Positions 12,401 to 24,557 of a DNA stretch of 64,000 bases are shown piece after piece; within the stretch, counting starts at the first letter, position 1, and each line of letters starts with the position of its first letter. The notes below the pieces were generated by a model. The model saw only the letters and a program-made list of their open reading frames with translations. It did no database searches and had not been told where the DNA came from. The position numbers were made by a program, and so were the translations under genes. The stretch is from Oscheius sp. JU75 (lineage: Eukaryota; Nematoda; Chromadorea; Rhabditida; Rhabditidae): the NCBI GenBank assembly GCA_037178855.1, contig JASJZC010000004.1:2046001-2110000 (forward strand). Direction: 5' to 3'.

Positions 12401-15004
12401 CTGTTAATGGCGGCATTTTTGCTCATCGGTCATTGGCTGGCCTGTATCTGGTACGCGATTGGGTCGGCCGAACTTCCCTACAAAGAGATCACCTGGCTGC
12501 ATCAACTCGGTGAGTTCTTCCGGAAGTCTATTTGGGGGGACCACGTCAATGCGACTACCTGAAACGGGAGCGCACAAACCGAATTCCCAGAGAGGAGTCA
12601 TAATAAGCGCATGATGTCATCAAGACAAATTGGGTAAGACGGCAAGAGTTTTCAGCGCGAGGACTCAATGAACCGTATATCTCGACGAATGGCTCGATCC
12701 CGACTGGAGGCCCTTCATTACAGAGCCGATACGTGGCCTCTCTCTACTTTACTCTCTCCACAATCACGTCCATAGGTTTTCTTTGACTACTGATTGAACA
12801 CTGAATCAATCCTTTTAGGATTTGGAAACGTGTCAGCGACGACGGACAGCGAGAAGATTTTTACCATCATCATGATGATTGTTGGATGTAAGAATTTTTC
12901 CTAGTCAATATACAAAACTCATTTTCAGCCTTGATGTACGCGTCAGTCTTTGGAAATGTCTCGGCCATCATCCAGCGGCTCTACAGTGGGACTGCTCGCT
13001 ATCACACGGAAATGTCGAGACTGAGAGAGTTCATCCGTTTCCACCAGATCCCTCATCCTTTGCGGCAACGACTGGAGGAGTACTTTCAACACGCCTGGTC
13101 CTATACCAATGGAATCGACATGAACCTGGTTCTGAAAGGATTCCCCGACTGTTTACAAGCCGACATTTGTCTTCATCTCAATCGAAACCTCCTCAGCAAT
13201 TGTCCAGCCTTCTCTGGCTGTAGTCAAGGCTGTATGAGGGCGCTCAGTATGAGGTAGGATGGTTGTAAGGCAATTCTAAAAGTTTTGTTAGGTTTCGAAC
13301 AACCCATGCTCCACCTGGAGACACGCTCGTTCATCGAGGAGACATTCTTACGGGTCTACATTTTATAGCGAGAGGGAGTGTGGAGATTCTGAACGATGAT
13401 ATGACTGTGATGGGAATTCTGGGCAAAGATGACATTTTCGGAGAGAATCCCTTGCTCTACGAGGACGCTGGCAAGAGTTCTTGTATTGTGAGAGCACTGA
13501 CCTATTGTGACTTGCACAAGATTCTGAGGTAACTTGTTGAATCTTAACATAAAGTGTTATACTTTAGGGATGACCTGTTGGACGTGTTGGACATGTACCC
13601 GGAGTTTGCGGAGAATGTCTGCAAGAACCTTCACATCACTTATAATCTCCGTGACGACGCGCAGAGCATCCGGAAAAAGTTCGATCGACACAAGCTGTTG
13701 CGCATGAGTTCTTCCCTGAACAAGGACCGATATCCCAACTGTGTAACAGAAGGTGAGATTCCATTCAGTTTGAACTTTTCTAAGCAAAAATAGACAATCC
13801 AGCAACTCCTCTCGGACTGGGTCTGCCACTTCCTTCAGGTAAACCTGTGTGTTCGATTGCGAATGCTTAGAGAATATCACTAGATTACTTTGTCGTTTTT
13901 TGTAGAGAACACAAGAAATCTTTCAGAAGACAGACCACGAAGGAGTGCTACGGAATCCGTTTCGAGAACAGACTCCAATCCCGTGGATCGAAGACAGTCA
14001 GGTGGTTCAAGAAGTAAGTTCCCTTCTCGAACAAGCTAATCTAACTTTTGCGTGTGTAACTAACCCGTTCCAGGTGGCTCCTCGCGATACTCTCCTCCCC
14101 ATCATGGTCGAGTCGAAGCTACTCCCTTGCTGAGAAAAGCCGATCTAGACGAAGACAACGTCTTCGAAGATATTCGGGCCTTTCGCACCCCTAACACTGT
14201 GACCATAGCTCCGACGGTCCATCACGACCAGAACGGAAACGGTACTTACTTGTACAATTGCTGTGATCTGTTTGAACCATTCTATGGAGACCTCTTTTAA
14301 AATGTGTTCTGTTGCAGGTGGATTGCATCGTCCTGTTACCAGGGAGCGGTCATCGAATGACAGGGATCGAGAAGACCAGCAGCAGCTGTGCAAGAGGGTC
14401 GAAAACATTGAACAGTCAGTTTATCGTTTTCCTACGACTAAAAGATTCTTTCAGATCAGTAGAAAAGATGCAGAACCAGTTGAACAGCAATTTTGAGGTG
14501 TTGTTTCGGATGCTGCGAGAGGTTCAGCCTTATACCAGTCAAGGTAAGCATGGAAATTCCTAGATGTTCATAAGAGTTAACAAGACAAGATAGAAAAGGC
14601 ACAAAAAGTTACATCTTAGTAACAAAAAAAAACGAAGGTTAGCTCCAGAGCCCAACTCTCCAAACCGGCATTGGTAGGTGTGTTCGATAAGCATGTGACC
14701 GCGATTTGAGAGAGAGAACCCTCTAAGAGACTCCATTTTACTTACTCAGGTTACTCCCGAACATTCTATTGTGCATGAGTTTGTGCTCCGCGAGACATGA
14801 TGGCTTCGGCAGCACACTTCTGTTCAGAACTTACAGAATGAATCAGCTGTTTCAGAAGTGTCGGAAGTGCGAACTCGTCGTGGTCACGTGTCATCTCCTG
14901 AGGCAGTTCGGATGCCGAATGGTGGAGAGGAGATGCGCGTCTCTCGTCTGTCCAGTCACGAACTGATCTCGCGAGTCGAGGAGGTATCTGACGCATTTCT
15001 GTAG
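6314..15004 (+). CDS. unc-103: ERG-type voltage-gated potassium channel (UNC-103 orthologue), whole locus
   Basis: The shared body starts at the exon at 11645 ([15 protein letters not shown]), diagnostic of ERG channels just before S1. S1 follows ([20 protein letters not shown]), then S2-S3, an S4 with regular basic residues ([18 protein letters not shown]), S5, the pore with GFGN selectivity filter (TSIGFGNVSA, near 12775-12840), S6, C-linker and a cyclic-nucleotide-binding homology domain ([14 protein letters not shown], then [25 protein letters not shown], ending about 13670). A C-terminal coiled-coil segment ([20 protein letters not shown]) ends near 14543. Introns are 37-45 nt. The last coding piece ends AFL-stop at 15004. 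The junctions between 14543 and 14828 are unresolved: the obvious phase-1 donor at 14544 does not join the last exon in frame. Six alternative first exons are listed separately. The product sets muscle and neuronal excitability in nematodes. Confidence 0.93.
7680..7799 (+). CDS. unc-103: unc-103 alternative first coding exon 2
   Basis: ATG at 7680 gives exactly 40 codons ([15 protein letters not shown] ... LSPQALA) to a GTGAGT donor in phase 0. It is Ser/Arg-rich and low in complexity, like the other candidate starts. No acceptor-like AG lies directly before the ATG, consistent with its own promoter. Confidence 0.5.
8464..8763 (+). CDS. unc-103: unc-103 alternative first coding exon 3 (longest)
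   Basis: ATG at 8464 opens 100 codons ([20 protein letters not shown] ... NLAKRAEV) to a GTAAGA donor in phase 0. It is the longest of the six candidates and rich in Ser, Gln and Arg. The frame stays open past the donor, so an unspliced reading exists, but that extension loses coding character in a CT repeat. Confidence 0.55.
9101..9178 (+). CDS. unc-103: unc-103 alternative first coding exon 4
   Basis: ATG at 9101 gives 26 codons ending in an acidic run ([14 protein letters not shown]) at a GTGTTT donor in phase 0. The upstream in-frame stop is four codons before the ATG, so the exon start is well bounded. A longer overlapping frame (8464 onward) crosses this stretch in another phase. Confidence 0.45.
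9802..9846 (+). CDS. unc-103: unc-103 alternative first coding exon 5 (15 codons)
   Basis: ATG at 9802 encodes [15 protein letters not shown] up to a consensus GTAAGT donor in phase 0. It is very short, but the start, the strong donor and the phase all agree with joining the exon at 11645. Confidence 0.45.
9847..11507. other. Intronic/promoter stretch between unc-103 starts 5 and 6
   Basis: About 1.7 kb with no convincing exon. Short overlapping open frames at 10164-11039 on both strands show no recognisable product. It probably carries the promoter of the proximal unc-103 start. Confidence 0.3.
11508..11579 (+). CDS. unc-103: unc-103 alternative first coding exon 6 (proximal)
   Basis: ATG at 11508 encodes [20 protein letters not shown] then FTTA to a GTAAGT donor in phase 0. 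The 65-nt intron to 11644 then joins [13 protein letters not shown]. This is the best-supported start because of its closeness to the common exon; an in-frame stop at 11451 limits extension. Confidence 0.7.
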
Positions 15005-15365
15005 AGTCTACTGCCGAATCCCACGATCTTTCTCCCAATATCAGTTCAAAAGCCTTTCAACGGATTCCAAAAAGTGCGATTCGGTCATTCTCAGGTCTTC
15101 CCTCTGATGATCTCCCTCTCCGGTGCACTGTCTTCCCAGTGTCCCCCCCTCTTTTTGTCCATTCTTCTCTACTCAATTGCTATATACTATTGAAACGGGT
15201 TCCTTTTTTTTCCTTTTCAAGTGGGGGATGTCGAGCACAAGTCAAAACAATTAGCTGTGATAGTCAAACGACACGTGCTCTCCTTCCCCTTTTTGAATGA
15301 CGTGGTCATATATGTAACAGAGTTTCTACGAAATATGACTCTATAAAGATGTTTATTGTCATTTC

Positions 15366-15787
15366 TCAATTATTACATAATCCGCAACTGGCTGGACAGT
15401 ATGTCATGATCTGGGCTTGAGAATACTTGGATGTTCTCGAGTCACAGAAGCCGTTGATCACCCATCGCATACAACTTAACTAGACTAGTTAGAGTTAAGG
15501 ATTGAACTCACTCTGTCACATTCCTGTCGACACAGTTTCCGTTGACACATAGACCGCAGGTTTCCGGACACAGACCAACTTGATCACTGTAGAACGAACT
15601 GGTGCAGAAGCCATTTTGTTTCCATTGGGGACAGCTGCAGGACAGTTTTTTTTATAGCGATAAGTCAGTCGAGGTGAACTAACTGGGAACAAAAAGAGAA
15701 TCAGTCAAATTCGTACCGAGGATTCGCGTCTTTGCAGAGAGACCAGGCAGCGGCGACGAGAACGAGAAGGACGATCAGCTTGAACAT
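15366..15787 (-). CDS. Secreted two-domain ShKT peptide, copy A
   Basis: Three exons (15717-15787, 15512-15634, 15366-15474) with introns of 82 and 37 nt encode about 100 residues. A signal peptide (MFKLIVLLVLVAAAW) is followed by two six-cysteine ShKT domains, each with the CPxTC/CPxSC then GLC ending (ETCGLC and ASCGLC) and a W..NGFC core. The start at 15787 is chosen over the in-frame ATG at 15814 because a TATA-like box at 15821-15829 would place initiation between the two, and because only the inner start gives a clean signal peptide. AATAAA lies just past the stop. ShKT domains occur in anemone channel-blocking peptides and in many nematode secreted proteins; the actual function here is unknown. 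The gene converges tail-to-tail on unc-103. Confidence 0.8.
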
Positions 15788-15820
15788 TTTGGTGGATGCG
15801 ATTTTTTTTGCCATGAATCT

Positions 15821-15829
15821 TTTTATATA
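15821..15829 (-). promoter_or_regulatory. TATA-like box of ShKT copy A
   Basis: CTATATAAAA read on minus, about 40 bp upstream of the chosen ATG, identical to the box at copy C. Confidence 0.55.
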
Positions 15830-16045
15830 GCTCGACTGATCTGCCGATCTCAGTTAATATTCAGAGTTTGACCTCCTGCCAACGCCTTTTTGTTTGTTCT
15901 TGCACAAATCCGTTGATTTAGTCAACTAATGGCTGCAGGCTGCTGAATCTATTGTCTCATATTGCTGGCTCCTGTAGGCATAGTCAATAGAGAGAGAGAA
16001 GAGATCTGTCTGTCAAACATAGCTAAAGCCCGATTTGACCCTTAG

Positions 16046-16408
16046 GAGACAATAGAATCAGCAGCCTGCAGCCATTAGTTGACAAAATCGGAAACGAGGA
16101 AACTGTGTCGACAGGAATGTGACAGAGTGAGTTCAATCCTTAACTCTAACTAGTCTAGTTAAGTTGTATTCGATGGGCGATCAACGGCTTCTGTGACCTG
16201 AGATCGTCTAAGTATTCTCCAGCCCAGATCATGACATACTGTCCAGCCAGTTGCGGATATTGTAATTGAGCAATGACAATAAACATCTTTATAGAGTCAT
16301 ATTTCGTAGAAACTCTGTTACATATATGACCACGTCATTCGAAAAGGGGAAGGAGAGCACGTGTCGGTATCCGAACTGCCTCAGGAGATGACACGTGACC
16401 ACGACGAG
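16046..16408 (+). pseudogene. Degraded ShKT copy B (second domain only) with a scrap of unc-103
   Basis: Head-to-head with copy A, 35 bp away. It keeps the AATAG..CAGCAGCCTGCAGCCATTAG upstream segment, then jumps past the promoter, signal peptide and first ShKT domain to the end of exon 2, the intron and exon 3 (16164-16269). Exon 3 still encodes an ShKT half ending ASCGYCN-stop but carries several substitutions against copies A and C. After the polyA region it skips about 350 bp and ends in a reverse-complement scrap of the unc-103 last exon (CTCAGGAGATGACACGTGAC). It has no start codon or signal peptide, so it is probably inactive, and is older than the A/C duplication. Confidence 0.75.
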
Positions 16409-16839
16409 ATGTAACGAAAGTAGCACAACTTTTTGGAGAAAGTGGGAGCTTGAAGAAGACGAACACAAGTAAGCAGCAAACGAGTAAATGACCTCGAACT
16501 GTTGAGTTGACGAGATGACCAAAAGAGAAATTTATTCTTCACTTGTATAATCAAGGCTGCTTTCATGATGACCAATATTCTTACTCGATATACTGTTGAT
16601 CTAGTCGGAACATATTCTTGCGACTCCCACCACCAACCAACTTCAAATCTATTCTCTCTTTTTTATAACTGGCTCCCGTACTCAATAGAAAGAGAAGAGA
16701 TCTTTATAGCCTGCTGACAAATATTGTGATACACCAGAGAGTGAGAACCCGAAGAAGTGATTATGACGAAGATTAGATACAAATATTAGGCAAAGACTGG
16801 CAGCTTTTGAGCTTTGAACTGAAGACACGAAACGGTTGG

Positions 16840-19493
<2,654 letters not shown>

Positions 19494-20124
19494 CCTGAAA
19501 CTTGCCTATTCTTTAAAAGATTCTTTCATGAATTTCAAAAAGTATCAGGATACTCAACGACCTAGCATGAAATTGCTGAAAACATACATTTTCTCGTAGA
19601 TGCTGACTTACACATTGAAACCCTTCGCCAACTAATGAGAAACGGCAGGTGCCTAGTGTGTGAAATGGCGGTAAACACAAATTGAAAACTGATGTCATTT
19701 GTAGGATTACCCTGCTATGCAATAGAAGGAAATGAGGCAAAAGAAGCGGTCATTTGACGTCGTCGGGTTATGCGACCTTGTGAAACTGTTCGAAACGAAA
19801 GGTTCGGATAATAGCGTAGCATCTACGTTGATTCTAGAGATAAACAGGAGATTAGAAGAAAGTCTTCGTCCAGCTTACGGTAAAAATAGTTATCCTGAAA
19901 AGTCAACAAGTATCTTTCTCCAGGTATATTCACACTATTTAAAAGGATACAGAAATAGAAAGGATGTTGTCAAAATGGGATTCAGTTTCGTGATAGAACG
20001 CAAACGCGAGGAGGTCAAGACCTTTCAAATGGGGACACATGGGGTCTCTGATCGTATAACAAAACTTCGTACAACTCGAAACACCTGTCACTCAAATTGA
20101 ACAAGAAGAGTGAGTCTTTATGTT

Positions 20125-20160
<36 letters not shown>

Positions 20161-22919
20161 TTTGGAAGGCTTCTCTGTCCTGATTAGTCGATTCCGAGTG
20201 ATGTGATATAACGTGATCAGTTATTTTTGAAACATGACATCATACAGAGATGTGGTAAATGAGTCAAGAGAGGATGTTCGATAAGGACAATTGAATTAGC
20301 CAGCTGAAAGAGACAAGGAAGAGTAGGGAACATCTGGATTCTCGGAGCCACCCTCGCCCGGATGTCGCTGAATTCATGTCAGGTTTCTCTGGGTCTTTGA
20401 ATGTGTCAGAGCATAGAGGTTATCTGGAAACACAACAAGAAAAATTCTGTTGAAATCTGATCGTTCTTCTCTAATGGCTTCTCTCAAAATGGTCTCTGGG
20501 GTCAGAGATGGATAAAAAGAGCGAAAGAACAGTCTGATTCATAGGAGGAAGTAATCATATGGGACAAAACAATTACTTGCAAATGTTTTACTTTCACTCG
20601 AAAAATGGCAAATATCAGTTTCTCGAGAAGAAGTGTTTCCTGAAAAGTGAGTGTTTTGGACATTAACCCCCGCCTCGTTCTACGAAACAATAGAATAGCA
20701 AATCCCTATTCGTCATCTGGACCTTTGACAGGCTGGCAAAAACCGAAAGGTAAAGGATTGATTGGAGATGATAGGAAGTGTTCTGTCTGTGTATATAGAC
20801 AATTAGTAGGGGGAGAAAGTAACGAGATTGAGAGAGTGCAGGAGAATAGCCAGAATAGCCGGAGATCGATAACGGCCCCAGGCAGGAGAAAGCAGGAACA
20901 CGACGGGAGCTCAAATTAACACTGTTGCGGGAGCTCGAATTAATATGGAAGCGTCTGCTGAATAAGTCACTCGCAGGTTGATTGGTTCCAATTGACATAG
21001 TGGTCAGGATGAGTGGGACTGGGGATGATATCGCATGGCTGCGCTGAAAAATATATGACTTCATCGGAAGCCATGACTCTCCATATTCGCCTCCAAAATG
21101 GGCCATGTACAGCCTAGATACGTAGTAACAACGTAACTCTAATGAATCGGATAAGACGTGTGATCCGTCTGAGCCTGCGCTCACGGCCCCCACATGGTCC
21201 CATCCTTTTAGTCAACCCCTACCCGGAACCTGTCCCCAACTTGTCGTTTCCTGGATCTCTTTGACGCCTGGTCGCTCAATTTGCACGTCTCATTTCAGGC
21301 GTTAAAATCAACAGAACAAGAAGACTTCCCACCATTCGTTCCATTGACGGAGGGAACTGATGAGGTTCTCCGGGATCGACGGGATGGTCAAGGAGTAGCG
21401 TGCGAAGTTGTGCTTCTTCATCTGAAAGTGTACGTGGAGAAGGAAAGTGAGAAGAGGAGGAACCCTCGGAGAGTCATAATTCGGGATGTGTTCTGCTGAC
21501 TAATTGTCTATGCAGTTATGTAAAGTGGAACTTTCGGTTCAAAGGAGTGAAAGAACCAAAAGGCCGGGCATCATTTTGCAGAAAAAAATAACAAAAGCAT
21601 GCGAATGACGGGAGAAAAGAACGGTCAACGGAGATTATCCGGTGGGATGATCCGAAGAGGGAGGATAGCCTGCGACATTTCAAGAGATTCTGTTAAAAGT
21701 TTCAATCAAACTTCAACTTGTGTGAATCTACTGAATTATTAAGCTCACCTTTGAGAAAAGTTTCGACTGTAACCACGGGAACATACTCGGGGCTATTTTG
21801 GGAGGGAGAGGCAAGGCTGGATACAATTGAGTTAGGAGAGAAACAATCGAGAACATCCTCGCGTAAATATACCATGGGAAGAGAGTTGTGGCTCTCTGGA
21901 GCTAATGAGGAGGAGGGGGTCTCGAGACACGGCTCATTGGACACCCATGTCCCTTTTGATTTCTCCGGGCCATTGGCTAGATGAGAAAGAAGATAAATGG
22001 GAGATCCATTGGAAAAAGAATAGCCCATTATGGACTCGGGTCACAAGGACAGCTCTAAGTATCTGTTACTTCATTCAACGGCCTGAAATAGCTCTGCGCG
22101 GATGTTTTGTCGCGGACCACCAGGTGCTCCTATTTCAAGAGAAAACAATTCTTTTCTGAAAATAAATCAAGACGTCCAGTCGGGATGAAACCCGAAACAA
22201 GTATGAATGGGTCTTTATGGGGAGAGTCTCGTCCGAATCGAATTTGGCAACTGAAAATAGTCGACGAGAACGAGGTCATCCGGGCGTCAAAGATTGAAGC
22301 GAGAAGATATTGGACAGACGGATAAACGAGAGCTGTCAGAAGATCCTCCTTCAACTTTCCTTCAACTTTCCTCGTCATTCCCTTATGGTACTGTCTCGAT
22401 CTTAAACTCTTATCAAGGAGACATTACGCCAACCAACCGAACACAGTCACAGCTGTTTTAGGATGTCGCAACTCCGTTCGGACCAATCAAGTACAAACTA
22501 CAGTGGAAACATTTGTAAACTGATCAAACCCCAGAGTCTCGTACTGACTTTTGTCTGGAAAATATGGGTTTGGCAATATCGGGTCTACCTACAAACAGAG
22601 AACGTATCACTATCTGACAATGGGTAACTTGACGTTAGTATTGAACCAAAGAGTACCAATTGACGGAGTTGGCCATTATCCTGATCCAACTCATCATCGT
22701 TGCCATAAGAAATCTCTAACGATTTAGACTTCAGAAGTAGCTAGCAACAGTTCTGTATACTCAATGCAGATGTTGCAGAAGTACAGGCCGGATGTTTTTC
22801 TACAGTCACACTCAGAGCTGTCACTAATTTTGACCTCGTTTATCTGCCAAATACCTTCAGTCTTCGTATAAAACCCTTCTCATCCCAGTATTTGGCGGTC
22901 GGCTTATCACTCTACCACA
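19494..22919. other. Gene-poor 3.4 kb with simple repeats
   Basis: No recognised gene. It contains a (GA)n run at about 20128-20158 and many short overlapping open frames. One plus-strand frame at 19732-20100 has coding-like composition and is listed separately. Confidence 0.35.
19732..20100 (+). CDS. Possible small gene of unknown function
   Basis: A 122-codon frame starting MRQKKRSFDVVGLCDLVKL and containing ILEINRRLEESLRPAYG. A candidate 44-nt intron (GTAAAA..CTCCAG at about 19881-19924) would shorten it to about 60 residues. No family is recognised and there is no clear acceptor at the ATG. It may be chance. Confidence 0.25.
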   Translation: MRQKKRSFDVVGLCDLVKLFETKGSDNSVASTLILEINRRLEESLRPAYGKNSYPEKSTSIFLQVYSHYLKGYRNRKDVVKMGFSFVIERKREEVKTFQMGTHGVSDRITKLRTTRNTCHSN

Positions 22920-24436
22920 ATGTCTCCCAGCCACTTCCCTCTCCTTTATATTCTCATTTCCCTGGGTTTCTCCCAAGGTAGGTCTCGCTTGATCTCGGTA
23001 GAGAGGATCGATTTGTGAGAAGAATTGTTTCATAGTGGAACTTTTGATGTTTGCATTTGGCAGTAAAGACTCTTTGATAAGGACTGACGAGACAATTGTC
23101 GAACGTCTTTTTGTTGTAGAGGCAAAGCGTTATACCCGGTTATCATAACTCTTTTTGAAACTCACTATGATGTCTGGTTCGAAAAGAAAGTATCTTCTGT
23201 TTGTTGTTATCACAGGATCTGGTCATTAGCTTTTTTCATAGCTCTTATCGGTGTTCCCTTCTTCCATGCAAACACTGTTTACAGTCAAACTGTCAATGAA
23301 CTTTGAAATACAAAGCTCCCAATGCTTTGGACTTGACGTACTCTCACATGAAGTGGTAAAACCCAGGCAGAAAGTGCTAAAAAGTTTGCTCTTTCGCGGA
23401 TGGGTCACTACAAAATCACACTCGAAAAACGAAAAAGAAACACTCGTAGCGAATTTGTATCCAGACAACAGCAGAGAACTTCCTCTACCCACGCTGAAAT
23501 ATAAGCAGAAAGGGGTCTGTTGAAAAGGATGCGATGAAAATTATGGCGGCTGTAAAACGTGCGAGATAGGCTTTCTTTTTACCGACGGGTGATTTCATTG
23601 GAAGAGATAATAAAAGAGATATGGAAACACCCAAACACAATAGGATTTCAGGTCACGAAAAATCATAGAATCTTTTTAGGATACGACTGTCCTCTTCAAA
23701 GAGGAGCCTATGCTCTATGCGGTACTACCGTCGTTTACATTCTCGATACGTCGGTCGATCTGTCATCCGGAGGCATCGCCACAGAATTTGACTGGATTCG
23801 AAATCATATTCTGCCGGGAACTGCTTGGGGAACGTCACAGAAACTGGCTCTCATGACCTATGGAACAGGCTACGCCAATAGTCAGCAGCCCACAACAGAT
23901 CTGAGTCTTGCCTGTGAAGAGCTGGACTCTCTTCAGTACACTTACAACAGTCTGGGCAGTAAGAATTCCTCGTTATTGAAGACTATGCAGGCCGTGAATA
24001 TCTTTTACGGTGATGACATAGACAATATGGTTCTGTTCAGTGCTAGCAAGTGGGTTTGATTGGAAGAAAGCTGAAGAAAGTATTCAGAGATCTCGAGGAC
24101 ATTGCCAGCACCGGAAACTACATTCTCAGCCAAATGCCAACCAAACATATTACAGGTATTTTGTATGTGTGCTTCTTCTCCCAACAACAATTTCAGTGAT
24201 TGCCCTAGGCGGATCTAACTTCACGGTATATCATTGAAATCTTTTGATTGAAAATCTTGTAGGGATTCCCAGCCTCTGTCATCTACTACATTCCGGATCT
24301 GGCCAACTCTCCTCCCAATCTGCCATCCTGTATCATCAAACAGGCCTGTAGCCAGGGCTCATCCTGTGGGTTTGCTCTCCTCTCTCTCTCAAGTGCTCGA
24401 CTGACTGTACTTGGACCCTCTAAAAAGTCTCGATAA
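22920..24436 (+). CDS. Secreted von Willebrand A-domain protein (no lectin domain)
   Basis: Exon 1 (22920-22977) encodes a signal peptide (MSPSHFPLLYILISLGFSQ). After an unusually long intron (about 702 nt) the next exon starts at 23680 with GYDCPLQRGAYALCGTTVVY and a vWA strand with a partial metal-site motif (DTSVDLSSGG). Later pieces encode KLALMTYGTGYAN, KDLEDIASTGNYILSQMP, VIALGGSNFT and GFPASVIYYIPDL. Further introns are about 38-45 nt. The fold matches the vWA half of the downstream gene (24558-26111), but no C-type lectin domain follows and the frame ends at 24436. It is a secreted protein of the nematode vWA/CLEC type. The tail after CSQGSSCG is low in complexity and may be mis-spliced in my model. 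Confidence 0.7.
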
Positions 24437-24557
24437 AGGTGGCTCCAGAAGGCTCCTTTATCTGTGGGCGGATCTTCTAAGAGAAGAGTCATTGATAAGA
24501 CTTTTACAACCTCCACGGGAAATAAAAGTCTTTCGAAGAGGACGGCGCGTAGGCATC

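Larger units (their letters stand above)
14889..16010 (-). repeat. Inverted repeat copy A: ShKT gene plus tail of the unc-103 coding sequence
   Basis: About 1.12 kb that reappears reverse-complemented at 28183-29310. It contains the last 38 codons and 3' flank of unc-103 (on plus) and the whole ShKT gene (on minus). By eye the copies differ mainly in the length of a CT run near 28190-28211. Because the unc-103 part here is joined to the rest of that gene, copy A is the ancestral position. Confidence 0.9.

Noticed and set aside
20128-20158. (GA)n run considered as a CRISPR-like or satellite array
   Set aside because: A simple dinucleotide repeat without spacers, in a eukaryotic genome.
20663-21193. 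176-codon open frame on minus
   Set aside because: Composition is biased, overlaps a plus-strand frame, and no domain or splice context supports it.
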